Positions 26,305 through 34,045 of a stretch of 64,000 bases of DNA are shown here, one piece after another. The number at the start of each line of letters is the position of its first letter. The first letter of the stretch is position 1. Origin of the DNA: Bradyrhizobium tropiciagri. Its GTDB lineage: Bacteria; Pseudomonadota; Alphaproteobacteria; Rhizobiales; Xanthobacteraceae. The position numbers and the translations under genes are program-made. The notes under the pieces were generated by a model, which ran no database searches, was not told the DNA's origin, and worked only from the letters and a program-made list of their open reading frames with translations. The stretch covers positions 434,001 through 498,000 of the forward strand of contig NZ_JAFCKF010000005.1 in NCBI RefSeq assembly GCF_018130545.1, in the 5' to 3' direction.

Positions 26305-26937
26305 ATGGGACAAATCGTTCGTAAGCCGTTCAAAACCTACCACCATGGCGACCTTCGCGAGGCGCTGATCCAGGCCGCGTTAGGCGAGGTCGAGCTTGGC
26401 GGGCCGGAAGCGATCAGCATCAAGGCGCTGGCCAAGCAGCTCGGCGTCTCGCAGCCGGCGCCGTACCGCCATTTCGCCGACCGCGAGGCGCTGCTCGAGG
26501 CGGTGACCGCGGAGGCGTTCCGGCAGTTCAACGTGATCATGCGCGAGGCGATCGAGCAGCCGGGCAAGGGCTCGAAACTGTCGCGCTTCGCGCAGGCAGC
26601 CCTCGCCTTCGGGCTCGAGCGCCATGGCATCTACCGGCTGATGTTCGCGTCGCGCACCATGGCCTGCGCGCCCAAGGGCAGCGAGCTGCACACCGCGGCG
26701 ATGGAAACGCTGGCGCTGTTGATCGAGTCGTTCGAGGCGCCGGCCGTCGGGCTGTTGCGCGAGCGGCAGGCGCTGAAGATCTGGGCCGGGCTGCACGGCA
26801 TCGTGATGCTCGCCGAGCAGGGCCTGCTCACCGGCGAGGCCGCGCAGATCAGCCGCGAGGAGCTGCTCGACGAGATCGTCGAGCAGACCAAGGCGGCACT
26901 CACCATCGCGCTGCAGGCGGCGGACGGTAAGGCGTAG
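26305..26937 (+). CDS. TetR-family regulator
   Basis: This 210-residue TetR protein has a helix-turn-helix at residues about 12-60 (ISIKALAKQLGVSQPAPYRHFADREALLEAV) and a C-terminal ligand domain of the WHG type (LERHGIYRLMF, LKIWAGLHGIVML). The start is ATG 26305, which fits the KTYHHGDLREALI N-terminus. The upstream reading through 26245 is unlikely. The sequence TGTAATGGG occurs at 26278 and again at 26301 over the start, a possible autoregulatory site. It is convergent with the amidase gene (8 bases) and 129 bases after the deacetylase. Confidence 0.87.
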   Translation: MGQIVRKPFKTYHHGDLREALIQAALGEVELGGPEAISIKALAKQLGVSQPAPYRHFADREALLEAVTAEAFRQFNVIMREAIEQPGKGSKLSRFAQAALAFGLERHGIYRLMFASRTMACAPKGSELHTAAMETLALLIESFEAPAVGLLRERQALKIWAGLHGIVMLAEQGLLTGEAAQISREELLDEIVEQTKAALTIALQAADGKA

Positions 26938-26945
26938 CTACTGCC

Positions 26946-28367
26946 TTAGCGCGGCGGCCGCGGGTCGATCGGGGTGGTGCCGCGCACGCCCAGAATGTCC
27001 TCCAGCACTTTGGCGCCGGCCAACAGCTGTGCCTCGGCGCGCGGCTTGGCAATCATCTGCAAACCGATCGGCAGGCCCGACGCAGTGAAGCCGCAGGGCA
27101 GCGACAGCGCCGGGCAGCAGGCCAGCGTGATCGCATAGACGATGCCGAGCCATTCGACATAGTTGTCGAACTTCTTGCCGTCGCATTCGGCGACGTAGCG
27201 GTTCTCGACCGGGAATGGCGGCACGATGGTCGCGGGCGCCAGCAGCAGGTCGTACTTGTCGAAGAATTCGAGCGCACGCTGCGTCATCGCGACGCGCTGC
27301 GCCTCAGCGCGCTCGAGCTTCTCGACCGTGAGCTTCAGCCCTTCCTCGATGTTCCAGATTACTTCGGGCTTCAGCAAATCGCGCTTGGTGCGCAGCAACT
27401 CAGCCTTGCTGATCGCGAAATCGAAGGCGCGCAGCACGTGGAAGCACTCATGGGCTTCGCTAAAATCGGGATGCGCTTCCTCGACGATCGCGCCGGCTTC
27501 GGCGAAACGCTCCGCCGCCTTGCGGGTCACCGCCTTGACCTCGGGATCGACCGGCGTGATGCCGAGATCGGGCGAATAGGCGATGCGCTTCGGCTTGCTG
27601 CCGGAACGCGTCGCCGACAGGAACGATGTCGGCAGCGCAGGCAGCGACAGCGGATCGGCAGCATGCTCGCCGCTCATCGCGTCGAGCAGCAGCGCGAGGT
27701 CCTCGACATTGCGCGCCATCGGTCCCTGCTGGCCGAGCGTGCGGTCGACGCCGAACTTCGGCGTCTGCGCGACGCGGCCGATCGATGGCCTGAGGCCGAC
27801 GATGCCGCAGAAGCTCGCCGGGTTGCGCAGGCTGCCGCCCATGTCGGAGCCGTGCGCGAGCCACGCGGTGCCGCTGGCCAATGCCGCCGCGGCGCCGCCG
27901 GAGGAGCCGGCGGCCGAGCGCGATGTGTCCCAGGGATTGCGCGTCGGGCCGAACACCTCGTTGAAGGTGTTGGCGCCGGCGCCGAATTCCGGTGTGTTCG
28001 ACTTGGCGTAGATCACGCCGCCGTTCTGTTCGAGGCGCTCGACCAGGATGTCCGACTTCGCCGGGACGTTGTCCTTGAAGATCGGCGAGCCCAGCGTGGT
28101 CAGCACGCCGGAGACCGCGGTGAGGTCCTTGATCGGAACGGGAAGGCCCGCGAGCAGGCCGCGCTCGCCGACCGGCTTCTGCATCAGGGCCTTGGCGTTG
28201 CTGCGGGCGCGGTCGAAGCACAGCGTCGGCAGCGCGTTGACCTTGCCGTCCACCTCGGCGATGCGGTGTTCCAGCACATCGAGCAGGTCGAGCGGCGTGA
28301 CGTCACCGGCTTTCAGCTTCTCGACGACGGCACACGCCGTTTCCTTCACCAAGCCCTGATCAGCCAT
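26946..28367 (-). CDS. Amidase-signature family hydrolase
   Basis: This 473-residue amidase has catalytic Lys80 (LPVPIKDL), cis-Ser155 (AAGSSGGAAAA) and nucleophile Ser179 (HGSDMGGSLRNPASFCG), with the family-typical 24-residue spacing. It cleaves an amide to acid and amine; the substrate is not deducible. The sequence is clearly distinct from the amidase at 3893. It is divergent from the formamidase-like hydrolase at 28456 and convergent with the TetR gene, so its promoter lies in the 88-base gap 28368-28455. Confidence 0.87.
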   Translation of the reverse strand: MADQGLVKETACAVVEKLKAGDVTPLDLLDVLEHRIAEVDGKVNALPTLCFDRARSNAKALMQKPVGERGLLAGLPVPIKDLTAVSGVLTTLGSPIFKDNVPAKSDILVERLEQNGGVIYAKSNTPEFGAGANTFNEVFGPTRNPWDTSRSAAGSSGGAAAALASGTAWLAHGSDMGGSLRNPASFCGIVGLRPSIGRVAQTPKFGVDRTLGQQGPMARNVEDLALLLDAMSGEHAADPLSLPALPTSFLSATRSGSKPKRIAYSPDLGITPVDPEVKAVTRKAAERFAEAGAIVEEAHPDFSEAHECFHVLRAFDFAISKAELLRTKRDLLKPEVIWNIEEGLKLTVEKLERAEAQRVAMTQRALEFFDKYDLLLAPATIVPPFPVENRYVAECDGKKFDNYVEWLGIVYAITLACCPALSLPCGFTASGLPIGLQMIAKPRAEAQLLAGAKVLEDILGVRGTTPIDPRPPR

Positions 28368-28455
28368 GCGCCGTTGCTCCTATGTGTTCTGGTTGCTCGT
28401 GCTGTAGAACATTTCCTGCCGTCGTGGCAATGCGACGAGAACCGAAGGGGCAGGG

Positions 28456-29322
28456 ATGGCAGCGTTGTTTTCCGCGCTGGACTGGCGCGCAATGAGCCAG
28501 CAGGAGCGCGACCTCGGCTTGAACAATGGCGTCGCCGTCAAGGGCAGTGCCGAGCTCGCCGCCGGTTGGGAGCAGCGTTCGGCTGCGATGCGGCAGCAGC
28601 ACGCGCGGCATCTCGACCTCCGATATGGCCCGCGCGAGCGCAACCGGATCGATTTCCTGAGAGCGCGCGACGGCGCGCCGACGCTGTTGTTCATTCACGG
28701 CGGCTATTGGCAGACCCGTGCCAAGGAGGTGTTCACGATCTTTGCCGAGGGACCGCTGGCGCATGGCATCAATGTCGCGCTGATCGGCTACACGCTGGCG
28801 CCAGATGCGACGCTTGATGACATCGTCGCCGAGATTCACGCCGGGATCGATTATCTTGCCGGGCAATTGCCCGCGCTCGGCGCCGCTTCCGATGGCATCG
28901 TCGTGTCGGGCTGGTCGGCCGGCGGGCATCTGACATCGATGGCGCTGTCGAACGCCCATGTCCGGGCCGGCATGGCGATCTCGGGCATCTACGACCTCGA
29001 GCCGATCCGGCATTCCTATCTCAACGAGAAGCTCAGGCTCGACGAAGCCGCGTCGCGGCGCAATTCGCCGATGATGCAGGAGGGCGGGGTCGCAAAACCG
29101 CTGTCACTGGTGGTCGGCAGCGCCGAACTGCCGCTGCTGCGCAAGCAGACCGCCGACTTCGCCGGCCATCGCGCGCGCTACGGCCTACCAGTGACCTATG
29201 AGGAGATCCCCGGTGCCGACCATTTCTCGATCATGCACCAGATGCAGGCGTCGCAGGGCCGCATCACGACGCTGATCCGGCAGTTATTCGAGCGATCCAC
29301 GTCATCCCCGCGCAATGCGTAG
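28456..29322 (+). CDS. Alpha/beta hydrolase, kynurenine-formamidase-like
   Basis: This 288-residue hydrolase has the oxyanion motif FIHGGYWQ (about residues 79-86), diagnostic of the HGGXW formamidase/carboxylesterase group. It also has nucleophile Ser in GWSAGGHL (about 154) and the late His in GADHFSIMHQ. Arylformamidases of this type hydrolyse N-formylkynurenine; other small amides or esters are possible. Start ATG 28456 follows AAGGGGCAGGG. Its last codons (STSSPRNA) are encoded inside a dispersed repeat that begins at 29301, so the C-terminus has probably been replaced by the insertion. Confidence 0.82.
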   Translation: MAALFSALDWRAMSQQERDLGLNNGVAVKGSAELAAGWEQRSAAMRQQHARHLDLRYGPRERNRIDFLRARDGAPTLLFIHGGYWQTRAKEVFTIFAEGPLAHGINVALIGYTLAPDATLDDIVAEIHAGIDYLAGQLPALGAASDGIVVSGWSAGGHLTSMALSNAHVRAGMAISGIYDLEPIRHSYLNEKLRLDEAASRRNSPMMQEGGVAKPLSLVVGSAELPLLRKQTADFAGHRARYGLPVTYEEIPGADHFSIMHQMQASQGRITTLIRQLFERSTSSPRNA

Positions 29323-29444
29323 CATTGTCGCTGGAGGTGCGAGCTCTTGCGAGCCTCGAAGGATGACGTAGCCCGTGGCCCATCCTTCGAGACGCCGCTT
29401 CGCGGCTCCTCCAGCGACAATGGCGAAGCCATTGCGCGGGGATG
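29301..29444. repeat. Long inverted repeat, CTCGAAGGATGA family (large form)
   Basis: GTCATCCCCGCGCA at 29301-29314 is matched by TGCGCGGGGATGAC ending at 29444. Inside lie further inverted pairs: TGTCGCTGGAGG with CCTCCAGCGACA, and CCTCGAAGGATG with CATCCTTCGAG. It overlaps the last seven codons and stop of the upstream hydrolase gene. Related copies are at 40561 and 55201. Confidence 0.8.
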
Positions 29445-29465
29445 ACGGCGGAGCAAGTGGTGACG

Positions 29466-30242
29466 TTAACCCCACCCCGACGTCAGCCCGCCATCCACCG
29501 TATAGATCACACCCGACGTATAGCCAGCGCGATCGGACGCCAGGAACGCCATCAGGTCGCCGATCTCGCGCGCATGCGCGGGGCGGCCGAGCGGCAGGCC
29601 CTTCTGGAATTCCTTGTAGCGGTTCTCGTCGCCGAACTGGTTCTTGGCGCGGGTCTTGAGCAGCGTGACGTGGCGGTCGGTGCCGACCGGGCCGGGATTG
29701 ATGCCGACGACGCGGATGTTGTCGGCGAGGCTCTTGCCGCCGAGCGCGCGGGTGAACGACATCAGTGCTGCATTGCCGGCGCTGCCGCAGATATAGTTGG
29801 CGTCGAACTTCTCGCCGGCCGCGCCGATGTCGTTGACGATGACGCCACCGCCGCGCGCCTTCATCTGGGCATAGATCGCGCGCGTCAGATTGATGTAGCC
29901 GAACACCTTGAGCTCCCAGGCATGCCGCCAGGTCGCCTCGTCGATCTTGTCGATCGAGCCGCCCGGGATATCGCCGGCATTGTTAACCAGGATGTCGATG
30001 TCTGCGGCCTCCTTTGCCAATCGCGTCAGGTCTTCCGACTTGCGCAGATCGACCACGCTGATCGCGGCATCGATCTGGTGCGCCGAACGCAGCCGCTCGG
30101 CCAGGGCCTTCAATTGCTCGCCGTTGCGGGCCGCGAGCAGCAGATTGGCGCCTTCCTCGGCAAAGGCTTCGGCGGCGGCCGCGCCAATGCCCTTGGAGGC
30201 GCCGGTGATCAGGACGCGCTTGCCGCGCAGATGCAGATCCAT
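29466..30242 (-). CDS. Short-chain dehydrogenase/reductase with altered active site
   Basis: This 258-residue SDR has a normal cofactor motif (ITGASKGIGAA, residues 12-22), DILVNNAG (83-90) and the C-terminal YTVDGGLTSGW. The active site is unusual: Tyr150 is followed by Ile-Cys-Gly-Ser, so the lysine of the Tyr-x-x-x-Lys pair is Ser154. The usual catalytic Ser before it appears to be Gly140 in VNDIGAAG. It may use a different mechanism, bind NAD without redox catalysis, or belong to a divergent SDR branch. It is divergent from the tartrate-dehydrogenase-like gene. Confidence 0.85.
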   Translation of the reverse strand: MDLHLRGKRVLITGASKGIGAAAAEAFAEEGANLLLAARNGEQLKALAERLRSAHQIDAAISVVDLRKSEDLTRLAKEAADIDILVNNAGDIPGGSIDKIDEATWRHAWELKVFGYINLTRAIYAQMKARGGGVIVNDIGAAGEKFDANYICGSAGNAALMSFTRALGGKSLADNIRVVGINPGPVGTDRHVTLLKTRAKNQFGDENRYKEFQKGLPLGRPAHAREIGDLMAFLASDRAGYTSGVIYTVDGGLTSGWG

Positions 30243-30309
30243 GGGATGTCTCGCTTTGAGTTGAGGAGTGGATGTCGGCGAAATTGGTGGGGCAGGGTCG
30301 CGCCGCGGT

Positions 30310-30330
30310 CAACACTGCACTGCAGCGTTG
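30310..30330. promoter_or_regulatory. Palindrome between the SDR and tartrate dehydrogenase genes
   Basis: CAACACTGC and GCAGCGTTG form a 9-3-9 inverted repeat with one mismatch, in the 169-base divergent gap. It lies 68 bases from the SDR start and 82 bases from the dehydrogenase start. It has the form of a LacI-, GntR- or TetR-type operator; the regulator is unknown. Confidence 0.35.
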
Positions 30331-30411
30331 CGCTGGCGCCAAGTTTGGTCCATTGCAGGGCGATCAGGATAGGCGGCATTGCCGGCCGGGCAAATCACAA
30401 GGGTGTTCTCG

Positions 30412-31485
30412 ATGAGCAAGAAGCAATATCGAATTGCGGTCATTCCCGGCGACGGCATCGGCAAGGAAGTGATGCCGGAGGGCCTGCGCGTGATCGAGGC
30501 GGCGGCGAAGAAGCACGGCGTCGACGTCAAGTTCGACCATTTCGACTTCGCCTCTTACGACTACTACGAGAAGCACGGCGAGATGATGCCGGCCGACTGG
30601 AAAGACAAGATCGGCAAGCATGACGCGATCTATTTCGGCGCGGTCGGCTGGCCGGCCAAGATCCCGGATCACGTCTCGCTGTGGGGCTCGCTGATCAAGT
30701 TCCGCCGCGAGTTCGACCAGTACGTCAATCTGCGCCCGGTGCGGCTGATGCCCGGCGTGCCGTCGCCGCTGGCGAACCGCAAGCCCGGCGACATCGATTT
30801 CTGGGTGGTGCGCGAGAACACCGAGGGTGAATATTCGTCCGTCGGCGGCCGCATGTTCCCGGACACCGACCGCGAATTCGTCACGCAGCAGACGGTGATG
30901 ACCCGCACCGGCGTCGACCGCATCCTGAAATTCGCGTTCGATCTGGCGCAGTCGCGGCCGAAGAAGCATCTGACTTCGGCGACCAAATCGAACGGCATCT
31001 CCATCACCATGCCCTATTGGGACGAGCGCGTGGAGGCGATGGCCAAGAACTACCCGAAAGTGAAGTGGGACAAGTACCACATCGATATTCTCACCGCGAA
31101 CTTCGTGCTGCATCCGGACTGGTTCGACGTCGTGGTCGGCTCAAATCTGTTCGGGGATATTCTCTCCGACCTCGGTCCGGCCTGCACCGGCACCATCGGC
31201 ATCGCGCCGTCGGGCAACATCAACCCGGAAGGCAACTTCCCCTCGGTGTTCGAGCCGGTCCACGGCTCGGCGCCTGATATCGCAGGCCAGGGCATCGCCA
31301 ACCCGATCGGCATGATCTGGTCGGGTGCGATGATGCTGGAGCATCTCGGCGAGAAGCAGGCGGCTGCCGCCATCGTCGGCGCGATCGAGCGCACCCTCGG
31401 CGAACGCACGCTGCGCACCCGCGACCTCGGCGGCAATGCCGACACCACGGCCTGCGGCAAGGCGGTCGCGGAGATGGTGGATTAA
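30412..31485 (+). CDS. Tartrate dehydrogenase / D-malate dehydrogenase (decarboxylating)
   Basis: This 357-residue member of the isocitrate/isopropylmalate dehydrogenase family has the N-terminal IAVIPGDGIGKEV, the substrate loop with FRREFDQYVNLRPVRL, VVRENTEGEYSSVGGR, and the metal-binding aspartates in VVGSNLFGDILSDLGPA. These match TtuC/DmlA-type enzymes, which use NAD to convert D-malate to pyruvate or act on tartrate. I start at ATG 30412 (MSKKQYRIA), preceded by AAGGGTG; an upstream in-frame ATG at 30379 lacks a ribosome site. Stand-alone gene followed by two repeats. Confidence 0.9.
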   Translation: MSKKQYRIAVIPGDGIGKEVMPEGLRVIEAAAKKHGVDVKFDHFDFASYDYYEKHGEMMPADWKDKIGKHDAIYFGAVGWPAKIPDHVSLWGSLIKFRREFDQYVNLRPVRLMPGVPSPLANRKPGDIDFWVVRENTEGEYSSVGGRMFPDTDREFVTQQTVMTRTGVDRILKFAFDLAQSRPKKHLTSATKSNGISITMPYWDERVEAMAKNYPKVKWDKYHIDILTANFVLHPDWFDVVVGSNLFGDILSDLGPACTGTIGIAPSGNINPEGNFPSVFEPVHGSAPDIAGQGIANPIGMIWSGAMMLEHLGEKQAAAAIVGAIERTLGERTLRTRDLGGNADTTACGKAVAEMVD

Positions 31486-31494
31486 GGTTGCTGC

Positions 31495-31580
31495 GTAGGG
31501 TGGGTTAGCCGAAGGCGTAACCCACCATTTCACTTCACGGGCACAAAGTCGGCGGGTTACGCCTCGCTAACCCGCCCTAC
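31495..31580. repeat. Inverted repeat, GTAGGG-GGGTTAG family
   Basis: The left arm begins GTAGGGTGGGTTAGCC and the right arm ends GCTAACCCGCCCTAC, with arms of about 30 bases and a short variable centre. It lies 10 bases after the tartrate dehydrogenase stop and could form a terminator-like hairpin. Similar elements are at 57643 and 58682. Confidence 0.85.
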
Positions 31581-31587
31581 AGTTGCT

Positions 31588-31718
31588 GTCGTCCCTGCGA
31601 AGGCAGGGACCCATAACCACAGGGTCCTGTTGTTGGGGCGCGCTGTGGCCCTAGCCTTCGTGATCACGCGAAGCGGTGGTTATGGGTTCCGGCTCGCGCT
31701 TCGCTTGGCCGGGACGAC
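31588..31718. repeat. Inverted repeat, GTCGTCCCTGCGAA family, copy 1
   Basis: The element begins GTCGTCCCTGCGAAGGCAGG and ends GGGACGAC. Its first 33 bases differ at a single position from the start of the element at 60993. The right half repeats GGTTATGGGTTCC against the left GGGACCCATAACC. It lies between two convergent genes and ends 12 bases before the stop of the 2-hydroxyacid dehydrogenase. Confidence 0.85.
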
Positions 31719-31729
31719 GGTGAAAGGGT

Positions 31730-32653
31730 TTACCCCTTCACAATCCGTCGGCAGTGCTCCCACGCCGCGTGGATCAAATTCTCGCTCGCCTCGGGCGTGC
31801 GGAACGCGGAGTGCGCCGACAGCGTCACGTTCGGGATCTTGGTCAGCGGGTGATCCTTCGGCAGCGGCTCGATGTTGTAGACGTCGAGGCCGGCGTGGCG
31901 GATGTGACCGGACTTCAGCGCATCGATCATCGCTTGCTCGTCGACGATCGCGCCGCGCGCGGTGTTGATCAGCACCACGCCCTTTTTCATCTTCGCGATC
32001 TTGTCGCGCGTGATCATGCCGCGGGTCTCGTCGTTCAATAGCAGATGGATCGAGACCACGTCGCTCTTGCCCAGCACGGTGTCGAGCTCGGTGAATTCGA
32101 TGCCCGGATGGCTCTTGGGCGACCGGTTCCAGGCGATCACCTTCATGCCGCTGCCGAGCGCGATGCGGGCGACTTCCGCGGCGATGCCGCCGAAGCCGAC
32201 CAGGCCGAGCGTCTTGCCGGTGAGCTGCATGCCGTCCTCGCGCAGCCAGTTGCCGGCGCGCATCTCGCGGTCCATCTGCGCGATCACCCGCGCCGACGAC
32301 CACATCAGCGCGATCGCGGACTCCGCAACCGCGGTGTCGCCGTAGCCCTTGATCAGATGCACGGAGATACCGAGCTCGGCGAGCTCCTCCGGGTTCATGT
32401 AGCTGCGCGCGCCGGTGCCGAGGAACACGACGTGCTTCAGACCGGTGCACTTCTTTGCGACATCGGTCGGCAACGCGGTGTGATCGACCACCGCGATCTC
32501 GGCGCCGTCGAGCACCGCCGGATAATCCTCGGACTTGATGTCCGGGTTGCGGTTGATCCGCATCCTGGGATCGCCCGGTTTTTCCAACCGCTCGGTGATG
32601 ACTGCGAGCGATTCATTGGCGTCGACAAACACTGCGCGCACGAAAGCCTCCAT
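31730..32653 (-). CDS. D-isomer-specific 2-hydroxyacid dehydrogenase
   Basis: This 307-residue NAD-dependent dehydrogenase has the nucleotide-binding GLVGFGGIAAEVA (about 152-164), catalytic Arg in INTARGAIVDE, Glu in YNIEPLPKDHPL and His in TLSAHSAFRTPEA. It reduces a 2-oxo acid to the D-hydroxy acid or the reverse; the exact substrate is unknown. It differs from the GhrA-like protein at 17464. It follows the M20 amidohydrolase by 18 bases on the same strand, so the two are probably one operon. Confidence 0.88.
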   Translation of the reverse strand: MEAFVRAVFVDANESLAVITERLEKPGDPRMRINRNPDIKSEDYPAVLDGAEIAVVDHTALPTDVAKKCTGLKHVVFLGTGARSYMNPEELAELGISVHLIKGYGDTAVAESAIALMWSSARVIAQMDREMRAGNWLREDGMQLTGKTLGLVGFGGIAAEVARIALGSGMKVIAWNRSPKSHPGIEFTELDTVLGKSDVVSIHLLLNDETRGMITRDKIAKMKKGVVLINTARGAIVDEQAMIDALKSGHIRHAGLDVYNIEPLPKDHPLTKIPNVTLSAHSAFRTPEASENLIHAAWEHCRRIVKG

Positions 32654-32671
32654 CGAAGGAAGGAAAGATGA

Positions 32672-33922
32672 TCAGGACGCGACGCCGGCGAGCGCCAGCA
32701 CCGTATGCAGCAACACGTTGGCGCCGGCGGCGCAATCGGGCTGCGTGGCATCCTCCAGCTCGTTGTGGCTGATGCCGTCCTTGCAGGGCACGAACACCAT
32801 CGCGGCCGGCATCACGGTGTTGAGGTTGCAGGCATCGTGGCCGGCGCCGGAGGTGATGCGGCGATGCGAATAGCCGAGCTGCGTGGCCGCGTTTTCCACC
32901 GCGTCGACCAGCTTCGGATCGAAATGCGTCGGCGCCTTGCGCCAGACAAGATCAAGCTGCACCTCGACCTTGCGCCGCGTGGCGATCTCGGCGACAGCGG
33001 CGCGGAGGTCGCGGTCCAGCGCATCCATGATCGCGGCATCCGCGCTGCGGCAATCCACCGTGAAGGCGATCTCGCCGGGGATGACGTTGCGCGAGGGGCT
33101 TGCGATCACCGCTTCGCCGATGGTGCCGACCGCCTTTGGGCCGTGCTTTTTGGCAATGCTTTCCATCGCCAGCACGATCTCTGACAGCGTTGCCAGCGCA
33201 TCGCGGCGCAGCGGCATCGGGGTCGATCCCGCGTGGCTCTCGAAGCCAGTGATCTTGCCGTCATACCACAGCACGCCCTGGCCGGAATCGACCACGCCGA
33301 TGGTCTTGCCCTCGGCCTCCAGGATCGGGCCCTGTTCGATGTGCAGCTCGACGAAGCCCGAGAACTTCTGGCGGCCGACCGGCGTATCGCCGCGATAACC
33401 GATCGAGTCCAGCGCCTGCGCCACCGTGACGCCTTCGGCGTCCTTGCGCGACAGGATGTCGTCGGTGGTGAAATCGCCGACGTAAGCGGCCGAGGCCATC
33501 ATCGCCGGCGCGAAGCGCGAGCCTTCCTCATTGGTCCAGTTGCAGATGCAGATCGGCAGCTCGGTCTCGATCCCGGCATCGTTCAGCGTGCGCACCAGTT
33601 CGAGCGCGGCGAGCGTGCCGAGGATGCCGTCATATTTGCCGCCGGTCGGCTGGGTGTCGAGATGCGAGCCGACGCCGATCGGCGGCTTCGACATGTCTCG
33701 TCCTTTCCGCAATCCGAACATCGAACCGAGCGCATCGACCTGGACCTCGAGGCCGGCGTCTTCGCACGCCTTGCGGAACCAGTCGCGCACCTGCTTGTCC
33801 TCGGCGCTCAAGGTCAGCCGCCGCACGCCGCCCTTCTGGGTCGCGCCGAATTGCGCGGTTTCGTGGATGGCGCCCCAGAGGCGGGCGGAATCGATCTGCA
33901 GGTTGGTGGCGGCTCGGCTCAT
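32672..33922 (-). CDS. M20-family Zn-dependent amidohydrolase (carbamoylase/ureidopropionase/allantoate type)
   Basis: This 416-residue hydrolase belongs to the M20 branch that contains N-carbamoyl-L-amino acid hydrolase, beta-ureidopropionase and allantoate amidohydrolase. Metal and catalytic motifs are GVGSHLDTQPTGGKYDG (about 83-99), WTNEEGSRFAPAM, ELHIEQGPILE, and GAGHDACNLN near the C-terminus. Such enzymes remove a carbamoyl group from a ureido acid. Which ureido acid is not clear. The LysR gene lies upstream on the same strand, beyond a cloverleaf repeat, and the 2-hydroxyacid dehydrogenase follows. Confidence 0.9.
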   Translation of the reverse strand: MSRAATNLQIDSARLWGAIHETAQFGATQKGGVRRLTLSAEDKQVRDWFRKACEDAGLEVQVDALGSMFGLRKGRDMSKPPIGVGSHLDTQPTGGKYDGILGTLAALELVRTLNDAGIETELPICICNWTNEEGSRFAPAMMASAAYVGDFTTDDILSRKDAEGVTVAQALDSIGYRGDTPVGRQKFSGFVELHIEQGPILEAEGKTIGVVDSGQGVLWYDGKITGFESHAGSTPMPLRRDALATLSEIVLAMESIAKKHGPKAVGTIGEAVIASPSRNVIPGEIAFTVDCRSADAAIMDALDRDLRAAVAEIATRRKVEVQLDLVWRKAPTHFDPKLVDAVENAATQLGYSHRRITSGAGHDACNLNTVMPAAMVFVPCKDGISHNELEDATQPDCAAGANVLLHTVLALAGVAS

Positions 33923-33947
33923 GTCGTCAGTCCATTCTTTTTGGTCT

Positions 33948-34020
33948 TTCCGGAGCGATGCGTCAGCATCGAACCCGGAATCTCGAGATTCCGGGTTCGG
34001 CTCTTCGAGCCGCCCCGGAA
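33948..34020. repeat. Cloverleaf-forming repeat element
   Basis: An outer 6-bp stem TTCCGG/CCGGAA (33948-33953 with 34015-34020) encloses three perfect hairpins: CGATGC-GTCA-GCATCG (33956-33971), an 11-bp arm AACCCGGAATC-TCGA-GATTCCGGGTT (33972-33997) and GGCTC-TTC-GAGCC (33999-34011). It sits between the end of the LysR gene and the start of the M20 gene. Sequences like it are, from memory, common in bradyrhizobia. It is not a tRNA: arm sizes and conserved tRNA bases do not fit. Confidence 0.8.
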
Positions 34021-34045
34021 TGACGTTTGATTGCCCGGCACTCGT

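Noticed and set aside
33948-34020. tRNA gene reading of the cloverleaf element
   Set aside because: Arm lengths, a missing CCA-end stem of seven pairs and absent conserved D- and T-loop bases rule out a tRNA.
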